Of a stretch of DNA of 64,000 bases, positions 8,324 through 18,454 are shown one piece after another. Source of the DNA: an uncultured Lachnospiraceae bacterium (GTDB lineage: Bacteria > Bacillota > Clostridia > Lachnospirales > Lachnospiraceae); assembly GCA_944383265.1 (NCBI GenBank), contig CALWOX010000003.1, positions 124,001-188,000 on the forward strand, in the 5' to 3' direction. Under the pieces are notes generated by a model. The model searched no databases, was not told the DNA's origin, and worked only from the letters and a program-made list of their open reading frames with translations. Every line of letters starts with the position of its first letter. Within the stretch, counting starts at the first letter, position 1. A program made the translations under genes and the position numbers.

Positions 8324-8374
8324 CGTTATTTTTTTAACGCGTTATTTTCCTAAAAATATAACGGTTATAGTATA
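8324..8374 (-). promoter_or_regulatory. Probable promoter of the molybdenum operon with ModE-like palindromes
   Basis: A 24-bp imperfect palindrome at 8340-8363 reads CGTTATTTT-N6-AATATAACG, the spacing of an E. coli ModE box (9-6-9). A second, shorter inverted repeat, CGTTA-N6-TAACG at 8324-8339, abuts it. Upstream (minus strand) is a -10-like TATACT at 8369-8374 with a weak, AT-rich -35. Inference: a repressor bound here would block transcription, so the short ModE-type protein of the operon is the natural candidate. Confidence 0.6.
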
Positions 8375-8383
8375 GCACTTTTG

Positions 8384-8430
8384 CATAAAAAAATAAAGCC
8401 CCCGTATCTCAAATAAGATACGAGAGCTTT
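8384..8430 (-). terminator. Intrinsic terminator after the nitroreductase gene
   Basis: Minus-strand hairpin 8430-8395 with CGTATCT/AGATACG and AAAGC/GCTTT arms, followed by a T-rich tract at 8393-8384. Its T tract overlaps the region where the -35 of the molybdenum operon should be. Confidence 0.85.
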
Positions 8431-8435
8431 AAGGA

Positions 8436-8960
8436 TCAAAATGTCTCGCAATGTATCTTTGACATTATAAGCTCGTCCTCAGTATGAGGCGTCGGCTTTT
8501 CCTCCGCTATTCCCACTGAAAGCAGTGCAAGAAGAGAAAAATTGTCAGGTACATTGAGGAGCTTTCTGCAAAAGGTATCTGTGCTTTCTCCGTTATCGAC
8601 TTCTCTCAGCCGTCCCTGTATCCAACAGCTTCCGAGACCTAGGTAGGATGCCATAAGATGCATATTTGTCATGGCTATGGAGCAGTCCTCCTGCCATACA
8701 TCGGTCTTTTCGGTGTCTCCGAACACAAGGATCGCGCAGCCCGCCTTCTCAAGCATCCTTACGCCTCCCTTTCTGCAGTGTGAGAGCTCCATGAGCTTTT
8801 CTCTGTCCTCCACCACAACAAATTCCCAGGGCTTTTTATTCTTACCCGATGGAGACGAAAGTCCGGCCTTAAGTATCATCATAAGCTTCTCATAAGGCAC
8901 AGGCTCACCTGTGTAATTCCTTACGCTTCTTCTTTTAAGCATCTCATTTAAAAGCTCCAT
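8436..8960 (-). CDS. Nitroreductase family protein
   Basis: 174 residues, a compact FMN-dependent nitroreductase. MLKRRSVRNYTGEPVP is the N-terminal FMN-phosphate motif, followed by AGLSSPSGKNKKPWEFVVVE and LGLGSCWIQG, all typical. Known: such proteins reduce nitro or quinone compounds with NAD(P)H; the native substrate is usually unknown. Start ATG at 8960 has AAGGAGGG upstream. It follows the APC permease by 40 bases on the same strand and ends at a strong terminator, so the two genes are probably cotranscribed. Confidence 0.9.
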   Translation of the reverse strand: MELLNEMLKRRSVRNYTGEPVPYEKLMMILKAGLSSPSGKNKKPWEFVVVEDREKLMELSHCRKGGVRMLEKAGCAILVFGDTEKTDVWQEDCSIAMTNMHLMASYLGLGSCWIQGRLREVDNGESTDTFCRKLLNVPDNFSLLALLSVGIAEEKPTPHTEDELIMSKIHCETF

Positions 8961-9000
8961 ATGTACCCTCCTTTTAAGAATATCTCACTTTGGAGTTATA

Positions 9001-10425
9001 TTACCTGGCTTCTCTCTTTTTTATCTGAGGAAGGATGATTCCCAGAGCTGTGAGAACAAAGGGTGTTATCACGTTAAGTGCCGTGGACGCGGGATCTCCC
9101 GGAACCCACATTCCGAAAATACAGCAAAACGCTGTGACAAAGAAGCACCATCCGCCTGCCACAAGGGCAAGTGTCCTGTTCTTTGTAAACTGATACTCGG
9201 AGCTGAATCTTCCGACAGTCTTTCTGAGGGCCATATATGCCACAAATACCCAGAGATAACGAAGTGGCATGGTAACAGAGTTAAGCTTGTTAAGCTGAGT
9301 AAGCACCGCAGCCGCTCCCGGAACAAAGGACTGTATGAGGATTATGCTTCCGGAAAGGATGATGACCATCTTTATTCCGTTTATATATGCCCCGTATTTA
9401 TTCTTCTTGAGAAGCCCTGAGGGAATGAACTCTCTTGCGTCCTCGTTGTCAAGAAGCATCCTCAAGGGTGCGTCAATACTGAGCACAAGGGTCGAAAACT
9501 GTCCTATAGCATTGCAGAGAGCATATATTATAAGGAAGAGATTTCCTACTCCGTAATACTCTCCGAGCTTTTCAAATGCCCAGTAGGAGCCGTTTGAAAC
9601 ATAGGAGTTGAAGCTCTCTGTGCTCTCGTTTATGACAGCGGGATCAAACATCATTCCCATTGCTACAGTACCAAGTATAGCACAAACTATTACCATTATG
9701 GCAAGAGCTATTATTCCTCTGGGGAAGCCCTTTGAAGGATTTTCCATCTTGTTTACATAGGGAGAGATCTTCTCGCAGCCTCCTACCGCAAAAACAAGGA
9801 TGGAAAGTGAGGTTATATACCCGAAGTTAAACTGAGGTATAAGGTTCTTTACCGAAAAATCAGGAGTAAGATATCCTCCCTGAGGGTTTATAGCAGGGGC
9901 AGCAAACATCATTATTATATAGAGTATAGACATAACGAACATGCTGGTTCCGGCTATAGTGGCAAGCTTCTTAAGGGGATTCAAGCCGCGGCTTGCAACC
10001 CAGCAGAAAAAGAGGAATACGGCAAGTGTAGCCATCTGAACTCCTATTGTGGGGAGCGTGTCATATGTGGTTCCGTTTTGGAATATCATCCAGCTGAGGG
10101 CCTTAAGTCCGCCGCTTCCCTTACTTGCAATATAGGTCACGTGGCAGGCCCAGTAGGTCCAACCCGCATAATACGCACATTTGGGGCCTATAGTTTTCAT
10201 TATCCATGAGCTTACTCCTCCTCCCGAAGTCTTAAAGGCGGAGCCCAGCTCTCCTACCATAAGTGAGTAGGGAACAAAGTACAGCAAAAACATCAATATC
10301 CAGCTGAATATTACCTGTATGCCGTTAAAATAGATGAATCCGTTGGCAACATTTCCGAAGCCCCATACTGTAGAGAACGCCATGAAGCCCAGAGTATACC
10401 ATTTGATCTTCTTAGAATTATCCAT
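9001..10425 (-). CDS. APC-superfamily amino acid permease
   Basis: 474 residues with about twelve membrane segments. TVWGFGNVANGF in segment 1 is the unwound substrate-binding region of APC transporters, and GCEKISPYVNKMENPSKGFPRG is the conserved loop after segment 6. It resembles the glutamate/GABA antiporter branch, but the substrate cannot be read from the sequence. The start at 10425 (AAAGGA upstream) is chosen over a TTG at 10473, which would add 16 hydrophilic residues. Its stop is 40 bases before the nitroreductase start. Confidence 0.88.
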   Translation of the reverse strand: MDNSKKIKWYTLGFMAFSTVWGFGNVANGFIYFNGIQVIFSWILMFLLYFVPYSLMVGELGSAFKTSGGGVSSWIMKTIGPKCAYYAGWTYWACHVTYIASKGSGGLKALSWMIFQNGTTYDTLPTIGVQMATLAVFLFFCWVASRGLNPLKKLATIAGTSMFVMSILYIIMMFAAPAINPQGGYLTPDFSVKNLIPQFNFGYITSLSILVFAVGGCEKISPYVNKMENPSKGFPRGIIALAIMVIVCAILGTVAMGMMFDPAVINESTESFNSYVSNGSYWAFEKLGEYYGVGNLFLIIYALCNAIGQFSTLVLSIDAPLRMLLDNEDAREFIPSGLLKKNKYGAYINGIKMVIILSGSIILIQSFVPGAAAVLTQLNKLNSVTMPLRYLWVFVAYMALRKTVGRFSSEYQFTKNRTLALVAGGWCFFVTAFCCIFGMWVPGDPASTALNVITPFVLTALGIILPQIKKREAR

Positions 10426-10483
10426 GAAACTAATCCTTTCTTTGTATTCACTGTGTCCATAGAAGGAGAACAAGTGTGCGGCT

Positions 10484-10512
10484 ATTATAACATGAATTTA
10501 TAGCTTTTATAA
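10484..10512 (-). promoter_or_regulatory. Probable promoter of the permease gene
   Basis: Minus strand: extended -10 TGTTATAAT (TATAAT at 10489-10484) with a weak -35 TTATAA at 10512-10507, 17 bases apart. It lies 59 bases before the chosen start. The rest of the 319-bp gap (10426-10744) holds AT-rich sequence and the guaB terminator. Confidence 0.55.
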
Positions 10513-10630
10513 ACGATTTTTTATTTTTGTGAAATTTCTATAAATTTTTTGCATATTATTGCAATTTTCGTGTTATATATCCGATTAAATCAAGTGAATA
10601 GTTCATATTAAACAAGTAAATAATTCATAC

Positions 10631-10681
10631 AAAAAGGGAGTATCGTTCGATCATCTGCTATGGATGATTGAACGATACTCC
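10631..10681 (-). terminator. Intrinsic terminator of guaB
   Basis: Minus-strand hairpin: 12-bp arm GGAGTATCGTTC at 10681-10670 pairs with 10648-10637, extended by a G-T wobble and ATCATC/GATGAT to a 19-bp stem with a 7-base loop. CCCTTTTTG follows at 10638-10630. It lies about 60 bases past the guaB stop. Confidence 0.9.
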
Positions 10682-10744
10682 GACATATCATTTTATTGAT
10701 AAAAGATAAAATATATAAATTTCCGTCGATTCCCGTCTTTAAAA

Positions 10745-12278
<1,534 letters not shown>

Positions 12279-12328
12279 GCAGAATTTAAACGGGATTTTA
12301 TCTTTTTTTGCGCCGAAAATAATTTTGT

Positions 12329-13678
12329 CTAATACACGTGAACAACTGTCCCCGCATCTACCTTCTCATATAGCTCCTTTGCCTTTTCATAAGGCATGTT
12401 TATACAGCCGTGTGAGCCTGAGTTCCTGTATATCTCACCGCCAAAGCTGCCTCTCCATGTGGCATCGTGAAGGCCTATGCCTCCGTTAAATGGCATCCAG
12501 AAGGATACAGGACTCTCATATGAATAGCTTCCGTCAGGCAGCTTCTCTCCCCTTAGGATCCTGTTTCTCTGCTTGTAATTTATCTTAAAAGTTCCGGGAG
12601 GCGTTGCATCACCTCTCCTCACATTTCCGGTGACACAGGGAGATTCCAATATTAGCTGACCTTCCGAAAAAAGTCTGACTCTCTGCTTTTCAAGAGAGAT
12701 GTCCACATAAAGAGGCCCCAAGGAAGGATCGTAGTCAATATGCACTCGTTTTAAAGGAAGATCGTAAATGTGAGTCTCCGTCTCAAGGGCCGCGGCAAAT
12801 CCGCTTCTGAAGGAATCGGCATCCAATACAAGCTTCCCCTCAGGATCCACGGCAGGCTCTGAATACTCCGCATACTCCGCTATAAGCGCCTCGCTTTTTG
12901 ACGCCACAAGCCTGCTGTCAAAATACGGCTCTCCCTGATCCTTTATTATCCATGAGTCCAGCTCCTCTGAGCTTATTATCCTTTCTCCCCCATCTGTTCT
13001 TATCACCAGATCCTTTCCCGCCATAAGCATCATCCTGTCAAGCCTTTGAACGAGCTCTTCGGAATCGCTCCTTATCTCGGGACTCTTAAACACATCGTCT
13101 GTCAGAGCTATCCTTCCCTTAAGCTCTTTTGTCCGGAGCTCCACAAATTCCCTGAAGACATCGGGCTCCACAGCATTTCCCTCCTTCTCAGGGATTAGCT
13201 CATAGCCCTTTTCAGGTATATGGCCGGATATCACTGCATCTTCAGGCTCCGTGAGCTCTGTATTTTCATAAAGCCTTTCCGAAAGTCCTGCGACCTTATC
13301 CGATGATACTGTGACTTCTCCTTCAATAATACGAGGCTCGGTAAATGGCAAAAGCAGGTTGTAGCGGTTTTCCCTGAAAAATTCCGAAAGCTCGTCATAT
13401 ATGTCAGCCTTTAGCTCTATGTCCTCTCCCGTAAACTCCGTCTCAAGGCCTCTTCCTGAAAGGATAAATTTCATTCCAGAAAGCTCTGTGTTTATGTCCT
13501 CTGCAGCCTCCCGGGGAGTTTTTTCGGATATATCAAATACATGTCCCGTCCCCTCTATCACCACCTTTGTATGGGGAAGGAATCTTTCTGCATAGAGTAT
13601 ACAAAACACTATAAACAAAGAGGTCACGGCAAAAATTATCACCGTGGCCTTCTTCTCAGTCGTTATTCTGCTGTCCAT
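12329..13678 (-). CDS. Membrane-anchored L,D-transpeptidase (YkuD) with PG-binding-like domain
   Basis: About 449 residues. One membrane anchor (ATVIIFAVTSLFIVFCILYA) near the N-terminus, a central extracellular region like the PG_binding_4 domain that precedes many clostridial transpeptidases, and a C-terminal YkuD catalytic domain. The active motif is HGCINMP preceded by SGS, with the conserved upstream GIGLHDATW. Known: such enzymes make 3-3 peptidoglycan cross-links outside the membrane. The start at 13678 is uncertain: a TTG at 13696 overlaps the stop of the radical SAM gene and lies only three bases after AAGGAG, whereas the ATG has a poor RBS. Confidence 0.88.
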   Translation of the reverse strand: MDSRITTEKKATVIIFAVTSLFIVFCILYAERFLPHTKVVIEGTGHVFDISEKTPREAAEDINTELSGMKFILSGRGLETEFTGEDIELKADIYDELSEFFRENRYNLLLPFTEPRIIEGEVTVSSDKVAGLSERLYENTELTEPEDAVISGHIPEKGYELIPEKEGNAVEPDVFREFVELRTKELKGRIALTDDVFKSPEIRSDSEELVQRLDRMMLMAGKDLVIRTDGGERIISSEELDSWIIKDQGEPYFDSRLVASKSEALIAEYAEYSEPAVDPEGKLVLDADSFRSGFAAALETETHIYDLPLKRVHIDYDPSLGPLYVDISLEKQRVRLFSEGQLILESPCVTGNVRRGDATPPGTFKINYKQRNRILRGEKLPDGSYSYESPVSFWMPFNGGIGLHDATWRGSFGGEIYRNSGSHGCINMPYEKAKELYEKVDAGTVVHVY

Positions 13679-13692
13679 ATTTAAACAGGAAA

Positions 13693-14562
13693 TCAAGCGC
13701 TCCTTACGAGGCTTTCCTCTCTCTTTCTCTCATTTTCTATGGCCTCATCAAGGTGCTTAAGCATTTTCTCCTTGTCATCGGGAAGATGCCCTCTCGTTCT
13801 AATCTCAAGCATGTCATGGAAGCCGTCATAGCTCTTTATCTCCACATCCAAAAGCTCGATGAGCCTTCTCTCCTCCATGAGGTTCTCAAGCTCCGTTGCG
13901 GGAATAAAAGTTCCCTTTTCTATCTCCCTGTAAAGGGGAGCTCTCCTGTGGAGAAAGATGGATGTATTTATTATCTTGTTGGGCTTTGTGTCATTGATAA
14001 AGCGCGCTGTGTTTTCCGCATTCTCAAGACCTCTTCCCTTTCCCGCGGTACCGAGCATCAGGTGGGCGCTGTAAAGTATACCTAATCTTTTCAGCCTCTC
14101 AAGTTCCCTGTAGGCCTCGGGAATGGTATGATCCTTTTTCATAAACTCCAGCACATCCTCCGTGCCGCACTCTATTCCGAGATATAGCTCGCGGACTCCG
14201 TTGTCGTAGAGAAGCTTCAGTTCGTCATCAGTCTTATCATGGATATTTGTAATAGTGGAATCCATGTTTATGTCATTACAAAGGGGAAAGTACTTGTGAA
14301 TAAGATCAAGTATCGCTAAAAGCCTGTCCGTCTTCATTCCGAAGGGATTTCCGTCACCCAAAAATATCCTCTTGGGACTTCCTCCGAGATTTTTGACTCT
14401 CAAAAGCTCCTCCTCGATCTTTTCCATGGGAAGCTCTCTGTATTTAAGATGCTTGAACAATGTGCAGAAGGTACATGCATTATATGAACAGCCCACTGCT
14501 ACAGGAAGCATATATGAGCCTCTTTCCATAGGCGGCCTGCAGATCTGACCTTCATAATCCAT
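13693..14562 (-). CDS. Radical SAM protein of unknown substrate
   Basis: 289 residues. Fe-S motif CSYNACTFC (C-x4-C-x2-C), as in the B12-independent Elp3/YgiQ-like branch, followed by RIFLGDGNPFGM and LGIECGTEDVLEFM, which form the SAM-binding barrel. The family member is widespread in Clostridia but its reaction is not known. RBS AAGGAGGTGAT precedes the ATG. It overlaps the transpeptidase gene's possible TTG start by a TTGA, so the two are probably cotranscribed, though no functional link is obvious. Confidence 0.85.
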   Translation of the reverse strand: MDYEGQICRPPMERGSYMLPVAVGCSYNACTFCTLFKHLKYRELPMEKIEEELLRVKNLGGSPKRIFLGDGNPFGMKTDRLLAILDLIHKYFPLCNDINMDSTITNIHDKTDDELKLLYDNGVRELYLGIECGTEDVLEFMKKDHTIPEAYRELERLKRLGILYSAHLMLGTAGKGRGLENAENTARFINDTKPNKIINTSIFLHRRAPLYREIEKGTFIPATELENLMEERRLIELLDVEIKSYDGFHDMLEIRTRGHLPDDKEKMLKHLDEAIENERKREESLVRSA

Positions 14563-14690
14563 AGGATCACCTCCTTAAAGCTTTTGACACATATTTTTTC
14601 CTACTTGTATCTACTTATATTTTATTGCCCGGAAAGGATGATGTCAAACCCAAATTACCTTTTACGAAAGTAATTTTTTCCTTTTTCAGC

Positions 14691-15536
14691 CTAAAATTTT
14701 ATAGTGTGAAGCAGCTTTATCCACTTAGGATCAAAGTGGTTTACTATTTCGCTGTGCCCTGTGTCCATGGCTTTTATTTTATCCATGTCCTCCCTTGTGA
14801 GAGAAAAATCAAACACATCAAAATTCTGCCTGATCCTGTCCTCGTGTATTGATTTCGGGATCACGACCACACCGCGCTGAATGTTCCAACGAAGCGCGAT
14901 CTGTGCGGCAGTTTTTCCGTATTTATTTCCGATCTCCGTTAAAATAGGATTTTTGAAAAAGTCATGCAAGCCTTCATTAAAGGGAGCCCACGCTTCCGGT
15001 ACGACATTGTACTCATTCATTGTGTCTATATTCAGCTGCTGTTGGAAGAAGGGATGCATCTCCACCTGATTTATCATAGGCCTTATTTCAAATGTCTCGC
15101 AAAGGTCGGAAAGAACATGGGGATAGCAGTTTGCCATTCCGATCGCCTTAAGTTTTCCGTCTTTATAAAGCTTCTCCAATCCCTTCCATGCATTTATATA
15201 ATCCCCCATAGGCTGGTGAAGAAGCATAAGGTCTATGTAGTCCGTGCCAAGGCGCTCCATAGACGATTCAGTCGCCTTAATTGCAGCCTCATAGGAAAAA
15301 TCCTGAATCCAAAGCTTCGTTGTAATAAATATCTCTTTCCTCGGTATCCCGCTTTCTCTTATGGCGTCGCCAACCGCCTTTTCATTCATATAAGCCTGTG
15401 CTGTATCAATAAGGCGATAGCCTGACTTAAGCGCTGTGAGCACCGCCTCCTTAGCCTCCTCATATTTCGGGATCTGAAAGACGCCAAATCCGAGCATAGG
15501 GATCTTTACGCCATTATATAAATTTCTGTATTCCAT
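14691..15536 (-). CDS. Aldo/keto reductase
   Basis: 281 residues, a single NADPH-binding barrel. The catalytic tetrad is visible: Asp of DTAQAY, Tyr in the same motif, Lys of TTKLWIQD and His of LLHQPMGD. VVIPKSIHEDRIRQN near the C-terminus binds the 2'-phosphate of NADP. Third gene of a TetR-led operon, 27 bases after its paralogue. Substrate unknown. Confidence 0.92.
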   Translation of the reverse strand: MEYRNLYNGVKIPMLGFGVFQIPKYEEAKEAVLTALKSGYRLIDTAQAYMNEKAVGDAIRESGIPRKEIFITTKLWIQDFSYEAAIKATESSMERLGTDYIDLMLLHQPMGDYINAWKGLEKLYKDGKLKAIGMANCYPHVLSDLCETFEIRPMINQVEMHPFFQQQLNIDTMNEYNVVPEAWAPFNEGLHDFFKNPILTEIGNKYGKTAAQIALRWNIQRGVVVIPKSIHEDRIRQNFDVFDFSLTREDMDKIKAMDTGHSEIVNHFDPKWIKLLHTIKF

Positions 15537-15563
15537 CCGATATCCTTTCTCATATTTTTAAGT

Positions 15564-16430
15564 TTACTTTTCATCAGCATGTACATCAAAAGCGCTGATA
15601 AGCATTTCAGCGACTCCCGGAGCATCAGGGTTATGGCATCCCTTTCCCTTATCAAGAGCTCGTATTTTCTCCATTTCATCCTCGCTTAATGAAAAATCAA
15701 AGATTTCCATATTGCTTTTGATCCTTGCGGGATTTGTCGATTTCGGAAAAATGATCGCTCCTTCCTGATATTCGAAGCGTAAAATTATCTGTCCCGGCTC
15801 CTTTTCGTGGGATTCCGCAATTTTCTTTATGACAGGCTCTTCAAGCATCTGTCTGTTGCCTTGCCCCAAGGGTCCCCATGCCTCAAGCTTCACGTCCGCC
15901 TTTGCCATGATTTCTCGGATCTCCCTCTGCTGAAAGTAGGGGTTGAATTCCACCTGATTTACTGAAGGCACTGTGTCAAACTGCGGCACAAAGCTGTTCC
16001 ATATCTTAGGAGTCATATTGCTCACTCCTATAGAACGGAGCTTTCCCTCGGCCTTTGCCTCCTCCATTGCCTTCCATGCTCCCGGCACATCACCGTAAGG
16101 CTGATGTATAAGGTAAAGGTCTATATAATCCATGCCAAGCTTTTCGAGAGAAGCCTCGATCCCCTTTTTTGCAGCCTCATAGCCGTAATCCTGAAGCCAT
16201 AGCTTGCTCGTAATAAAGAGCTCGTCACGGGGAATGCCGCTCTCCCTTACGGCTCTTCCCACCTCCCGCTCATTAAAGTAGGCGGCTGCTGTATCAATAT
16301 GTCTTATGCCGAGAGAAAGTGCCTCTCTTACAGCCCTGTATGTACTGCCGTCTGAAGGTATAAGGTAGGTTCCGAACCCGTAAGCAGGTATTTTAACTCC
16401 GTCATTTAAAGTAACTGTCTCAATTTTCAT
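15564..16430 (-). CDS. Aldo/keto reductase
   Basis: 288 residues, paralogue of the next gene downstream. The same tetrad is visible: Asp and Tyr of DTAAAYFN, Lys of TSKLWLQD, His of LIHQPYGD; FPKSTNPARIKSN is the NADP-phosphate site. It lies six bases after the TetR stop, so it is cotranscribed and very likely controlled by that repressor. Two adjacent reductases suggest carbonyl or aldehyde detoxification; this is inference. Confidence 0.92.
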   Translation of the reverse strand: MKIETVTLNDGVKIPAYGFGTYLIPSDGSTYRAVREALSLGIRHIDTAAAYFNEREVGRAVRESGIPRDELFITSKLWLQDYGYEAAKKGIEASLEKLGMDYIDLYLIHQPYGDVPGAWKAMEEAKAEGKLRSIGVSNMTPKIWNSFVPQFDTVPSVNQVEFNPYFQQREIREIMAKADVKLEAWGPLGQGNRQMLEEPVIKKIAESHEKEPGQIILRFEYQEGAIIFPKSTNPARIKSNMEIFDFSLSEDEMEKIRALDKGKGCHNPDAPGVAEMLISAFDVHADEK

Positions 16431-16436
16431 AAAAAA

Positions 16437-17072
16437 TCACTCTTCCTTTCCGTTCAAATAAGGCCTTATGATCAAGGGTAAGAAAATGTCGCAAAATTCT
16501 TTGGTGCGCTCTGTAAAGCTGTATGCTCCTCCCGACATGTCCCAGCAGAGCATTTCTCCGTAAAGGACATCTGTCAAGGTGTGGGCAAGCAGGTCTGCGG
16601 GAGTATCCTTTTTCAATTCATTTCTCTCTATTCCTCGCTCAAGCATCCCCTTCATAGAATCAATGTCCATGGAAAGCTTGCTTTTTTCGTAGCCGTCCTC
16701 CAAAAGATCGGGATCCACAGTATTCCTCACCCATTCCTGGCAAAGCTTCAGGCTGCTTTTCTCAATGTATCCCGAGAAATTTACCATATAAAATACCAAG
16801 CGTTCCATGAAGGTGCCCTCATAGGCCTGAGCCTTTTCATATATCTCCTTATACATCTCGTAGCTAAGGGCAAAAACGATATCCTCCTTGCGCTTAAAAT
16901 AGGTGTAAAAAGTACCGTTTGAAACACCGCAGGACTTTGTTATCTCTTCTACTGATGTATTTATAAGTCCCTTTTCACATACTATCCTTTTTGCCGCCTC
17001 TAAAAGCTTTCTTTTTGTTTCAAGTGCGGCAAGCTGTCTGTTTGTCATCTTGTTTTCCGTCTTTTTATCCAC
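16437..17072 (-). CDS. TetR/AcrR family repressor
   Basis: 211 residues. The N-terminal helix-turn-helix spans about 15-60 (SVEEITKSCGVSNGTFYTYF is the recognition part), the rest is a helical ligand domain. The start is a GTG at 17072 preceded by GGGAGGTGAC. It leads an operon with two aldo/keto reductases and has a perfect palindrome across its own promoter, so autoregulation is likely. Ligand unknown. Confidence 0.92.
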   Translation of the reverse strand: MDKKTENKMTNRQLAALETKRKLLEAAKRIVCEKGLINTSVEEITKSCGVSNGTFYTYFKRKEDIVFALSYEMYKEIYEKAQAYEGTFMERLVFYMVNFSGYIEKSSLKLCQEWVRNTVDPDLLEDGYEKSKLSMDIDSMKGMLERGIERNELKKDTPADLLAHTLTDVLYGEMLCWDMSGGAYSFTERTKEFCDIFLPLIIRPYLNGKEE

Positions 17073-17096
17073 CTTGTCACCTCCCTTACGTATTTG

Positions 17097-17131
17097 ATTG
17101 TATCACATTCATTGAATTAAAGTCAATGAAT
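17097..17131 (-). promoter_or_regulatory. Promoter and palindromic operator of the TetR-reductase operon
   Basis: A perfect 9-bp inverted repeat, ATTCATTGA (17107-17115) and TCAATGAAT (17123-17131), with a 7-base spacer. It covers the -35 (TTGACT, minus strand 17126-17121) and most of the 18-base spacer to the -10 (TACAAT, 17102-17097). Binding here would exclude RNA polymerase. Confidence 0.8.
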
Positions 17132-17185
17132 TTTATTCAGCATTATATATGAAAATCTGTTAATTATTTCATCTGATAATTTTAT

Positions 17186-17225
17186 TCAAAAAAAGAGCAG
17201 GTAAGCATTTTATCTTACCCGCTCT
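17186..17225 (-). terminator. Intrinsic terminator of the glnN-asnB-dapF-dapL operon
   Basis: Minus-strand hairpin 17225-17194 with AGAGC and GGTAAG arms (CTTACC and GCTCT opposite) followed by TTTTTTTGAATA. It lies 20 bases past the dapL stop. Confidence 0.88.
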
Positions 17226-17245
17226 GATCAATAATTCTTCTTAGC

Positions 17246-18454
17246 TTACCGAAGCTTCAAAAGCCTTTCAGCCGCCTCCTTTGTATCCTCGGGAGAGGCA
17301 AAGGCCGAAAACCTGAAATATCCCTCCCCGCAAGCTCCGAAGCCCGCTCCGGGAGTTCCTATCACCTGAACCTCATTTAAAAGAAGATCAAAGAAATCCC
17401 AACTCTTCATTCCGTTGGGGCATTCCATCCATACGTAGGGAGCATTTTTTCCTCCGCAGTGCCAAAGTCCGAGCTTTTCTGCAGTTTCTGAAAGAAGTCT
17501 TGCATTTTCTTTGTAAAGACTTATATTTTTCTTTATCTGTCGCTGTCCCTCAGGAGTAAATACCGCAGCACCGCCCCTCTGAATGATATATGATACACCG
17601 TTTGTCTTTGTTGTTCTGTTTCTCACCCACATATCATTTATATTCATTCCGCCTCTTTCAAGAGTCTTTGGGATAATGGTATATCCGAGCCTTGTGCCCG
17701 TAAATCCCGCTGTCTTTGAAAGTGAGCATATCTCTATAGCGCAGGTGCGGGCGCCCTCTATCTCAAATATACTGTGAGGCAGCTCGTCATCCTCTATGAA
17801 GGCCTCATATGCCGCATCAAAAAGTATTACAGAGCCGTACTTATTTGCAAGCTCCACCCATTCCTTAAGCCCTGCCCTGTCATAGACTGCTCCGGTGGGA
17901 TTATTCGGAGAGCAAATATATATAAGGTCAGGCACAGGCAAGCCTTCCCTTTTTAATTTATGCAGCAGTTCTGTTGGTGATGGCAGAAAATTATCAAACC
18001 GTCCGGATTCAAGATGTATTATCCTTCTTCCCGCCATAATGTTTGCATCCACATAGGCGGGATAAGCAGGCTCCGGTATCATAGCGCTGCAGCTTTTGTC
18101 AAAAAGATCCTGCAGGTCCCCGAGCTCATCACTTGCTCCTGATGAGACAAAGACCTCATCTTCAGAAAGTTCTATCCCTCTATTTCTGTAATATCCCGCT
18201 ACCGCGCCCCTTAAAAAAGGTGCTCCGCATTCAGGCATATACCCGTGGAAAGTCTTCTTCTCAGCCTGATCCTCTACCGCGGCATGAAGCTCCTTTATAA
18301 CAGCCTCACAAAGAGGAAGAGTAACATCTCCTATACCCATCCTGTAAAGCTTCTTTCCGGGATTTTTCAAGAGATAAGCCTCTATTCTTTTTGATATGTT
18401 GTAGAAAAGATACGAATCCTTAAGGTCGGAGTAATTCCTGTTAGGTATAAGCAT
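17246..18454 (-). CDS. dapL: LL-diaminopimelate aminotransferase
   Basis: About 402 residues, PLP-dependent fold type I. MLIPNRNYSDLKDSYLF, FHGYMPECGAPFLRGAVAGY and the Lys motif SLSKTAGFTGTRLGY are characteristic of DapL. Known: it makes LL-diaminopimelate directly from tetrahydrodipicolinate and glutamate, bypassing the succinylase or acetylase branches. The start at 18454 has AGGAGG upstream and overlaps the end of dapF by 14 bases. Its use of glutamate as amino donor fits its place at the end of a nitrogen-assimilation operon. Confidence 0.94.
   Translation of the reverse strand: MLIPNRNYSDLKDSYLFYNISKRIEAYLLKNPGKKLYRMGIGDVTLPLCEAVIKELHAAVEDQAEKKTFHGYMPECGAPFLRGAVAGYYRNRGIELSEDEVFVSSGASDELGDLQDLFDKSCSAMIPEPAYPAYVDANIMAGRRIIHLESGRFDNFLPSPTELLHKLKREGLPVPDLIYICSPNNPTGAVYDRAGLKEWVELANKYGSVILFDAAYEAFIEDDELPHSIFEIEGARTCAIEICSLSKTAGFTGTRLGYTIIPKTLERGGMNINDMWVRNRTTKTNGVSYIIQRGGAAVFTPEGQRQIKKNISLYKENARLLSETAEKLGLWHCGGKNAPYVWMECPNGMKSWDFFDLLLNEVQVIGTPGAGFGACGEGYFRFSAFASPEDTKEAAERLLKLR

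Noticed and set aside
8304-8374. A molybdenum cofactor riboswitch upstream of the first molybdenum gene
   Set aside because: The leader is only about 60 bases and holds palindromes of DNA-operator type; the multi-stem fold of that riboswitch does not fit.
14652-14680. AT-rich inverted repeat after the aldo/keto reductase operon
   Set aside because: It has a T tract only on the plus strand, where no gene ends; on the minus strand the tail is TTTGGGTTT. It may still be a weak terminator, but I could not support it.
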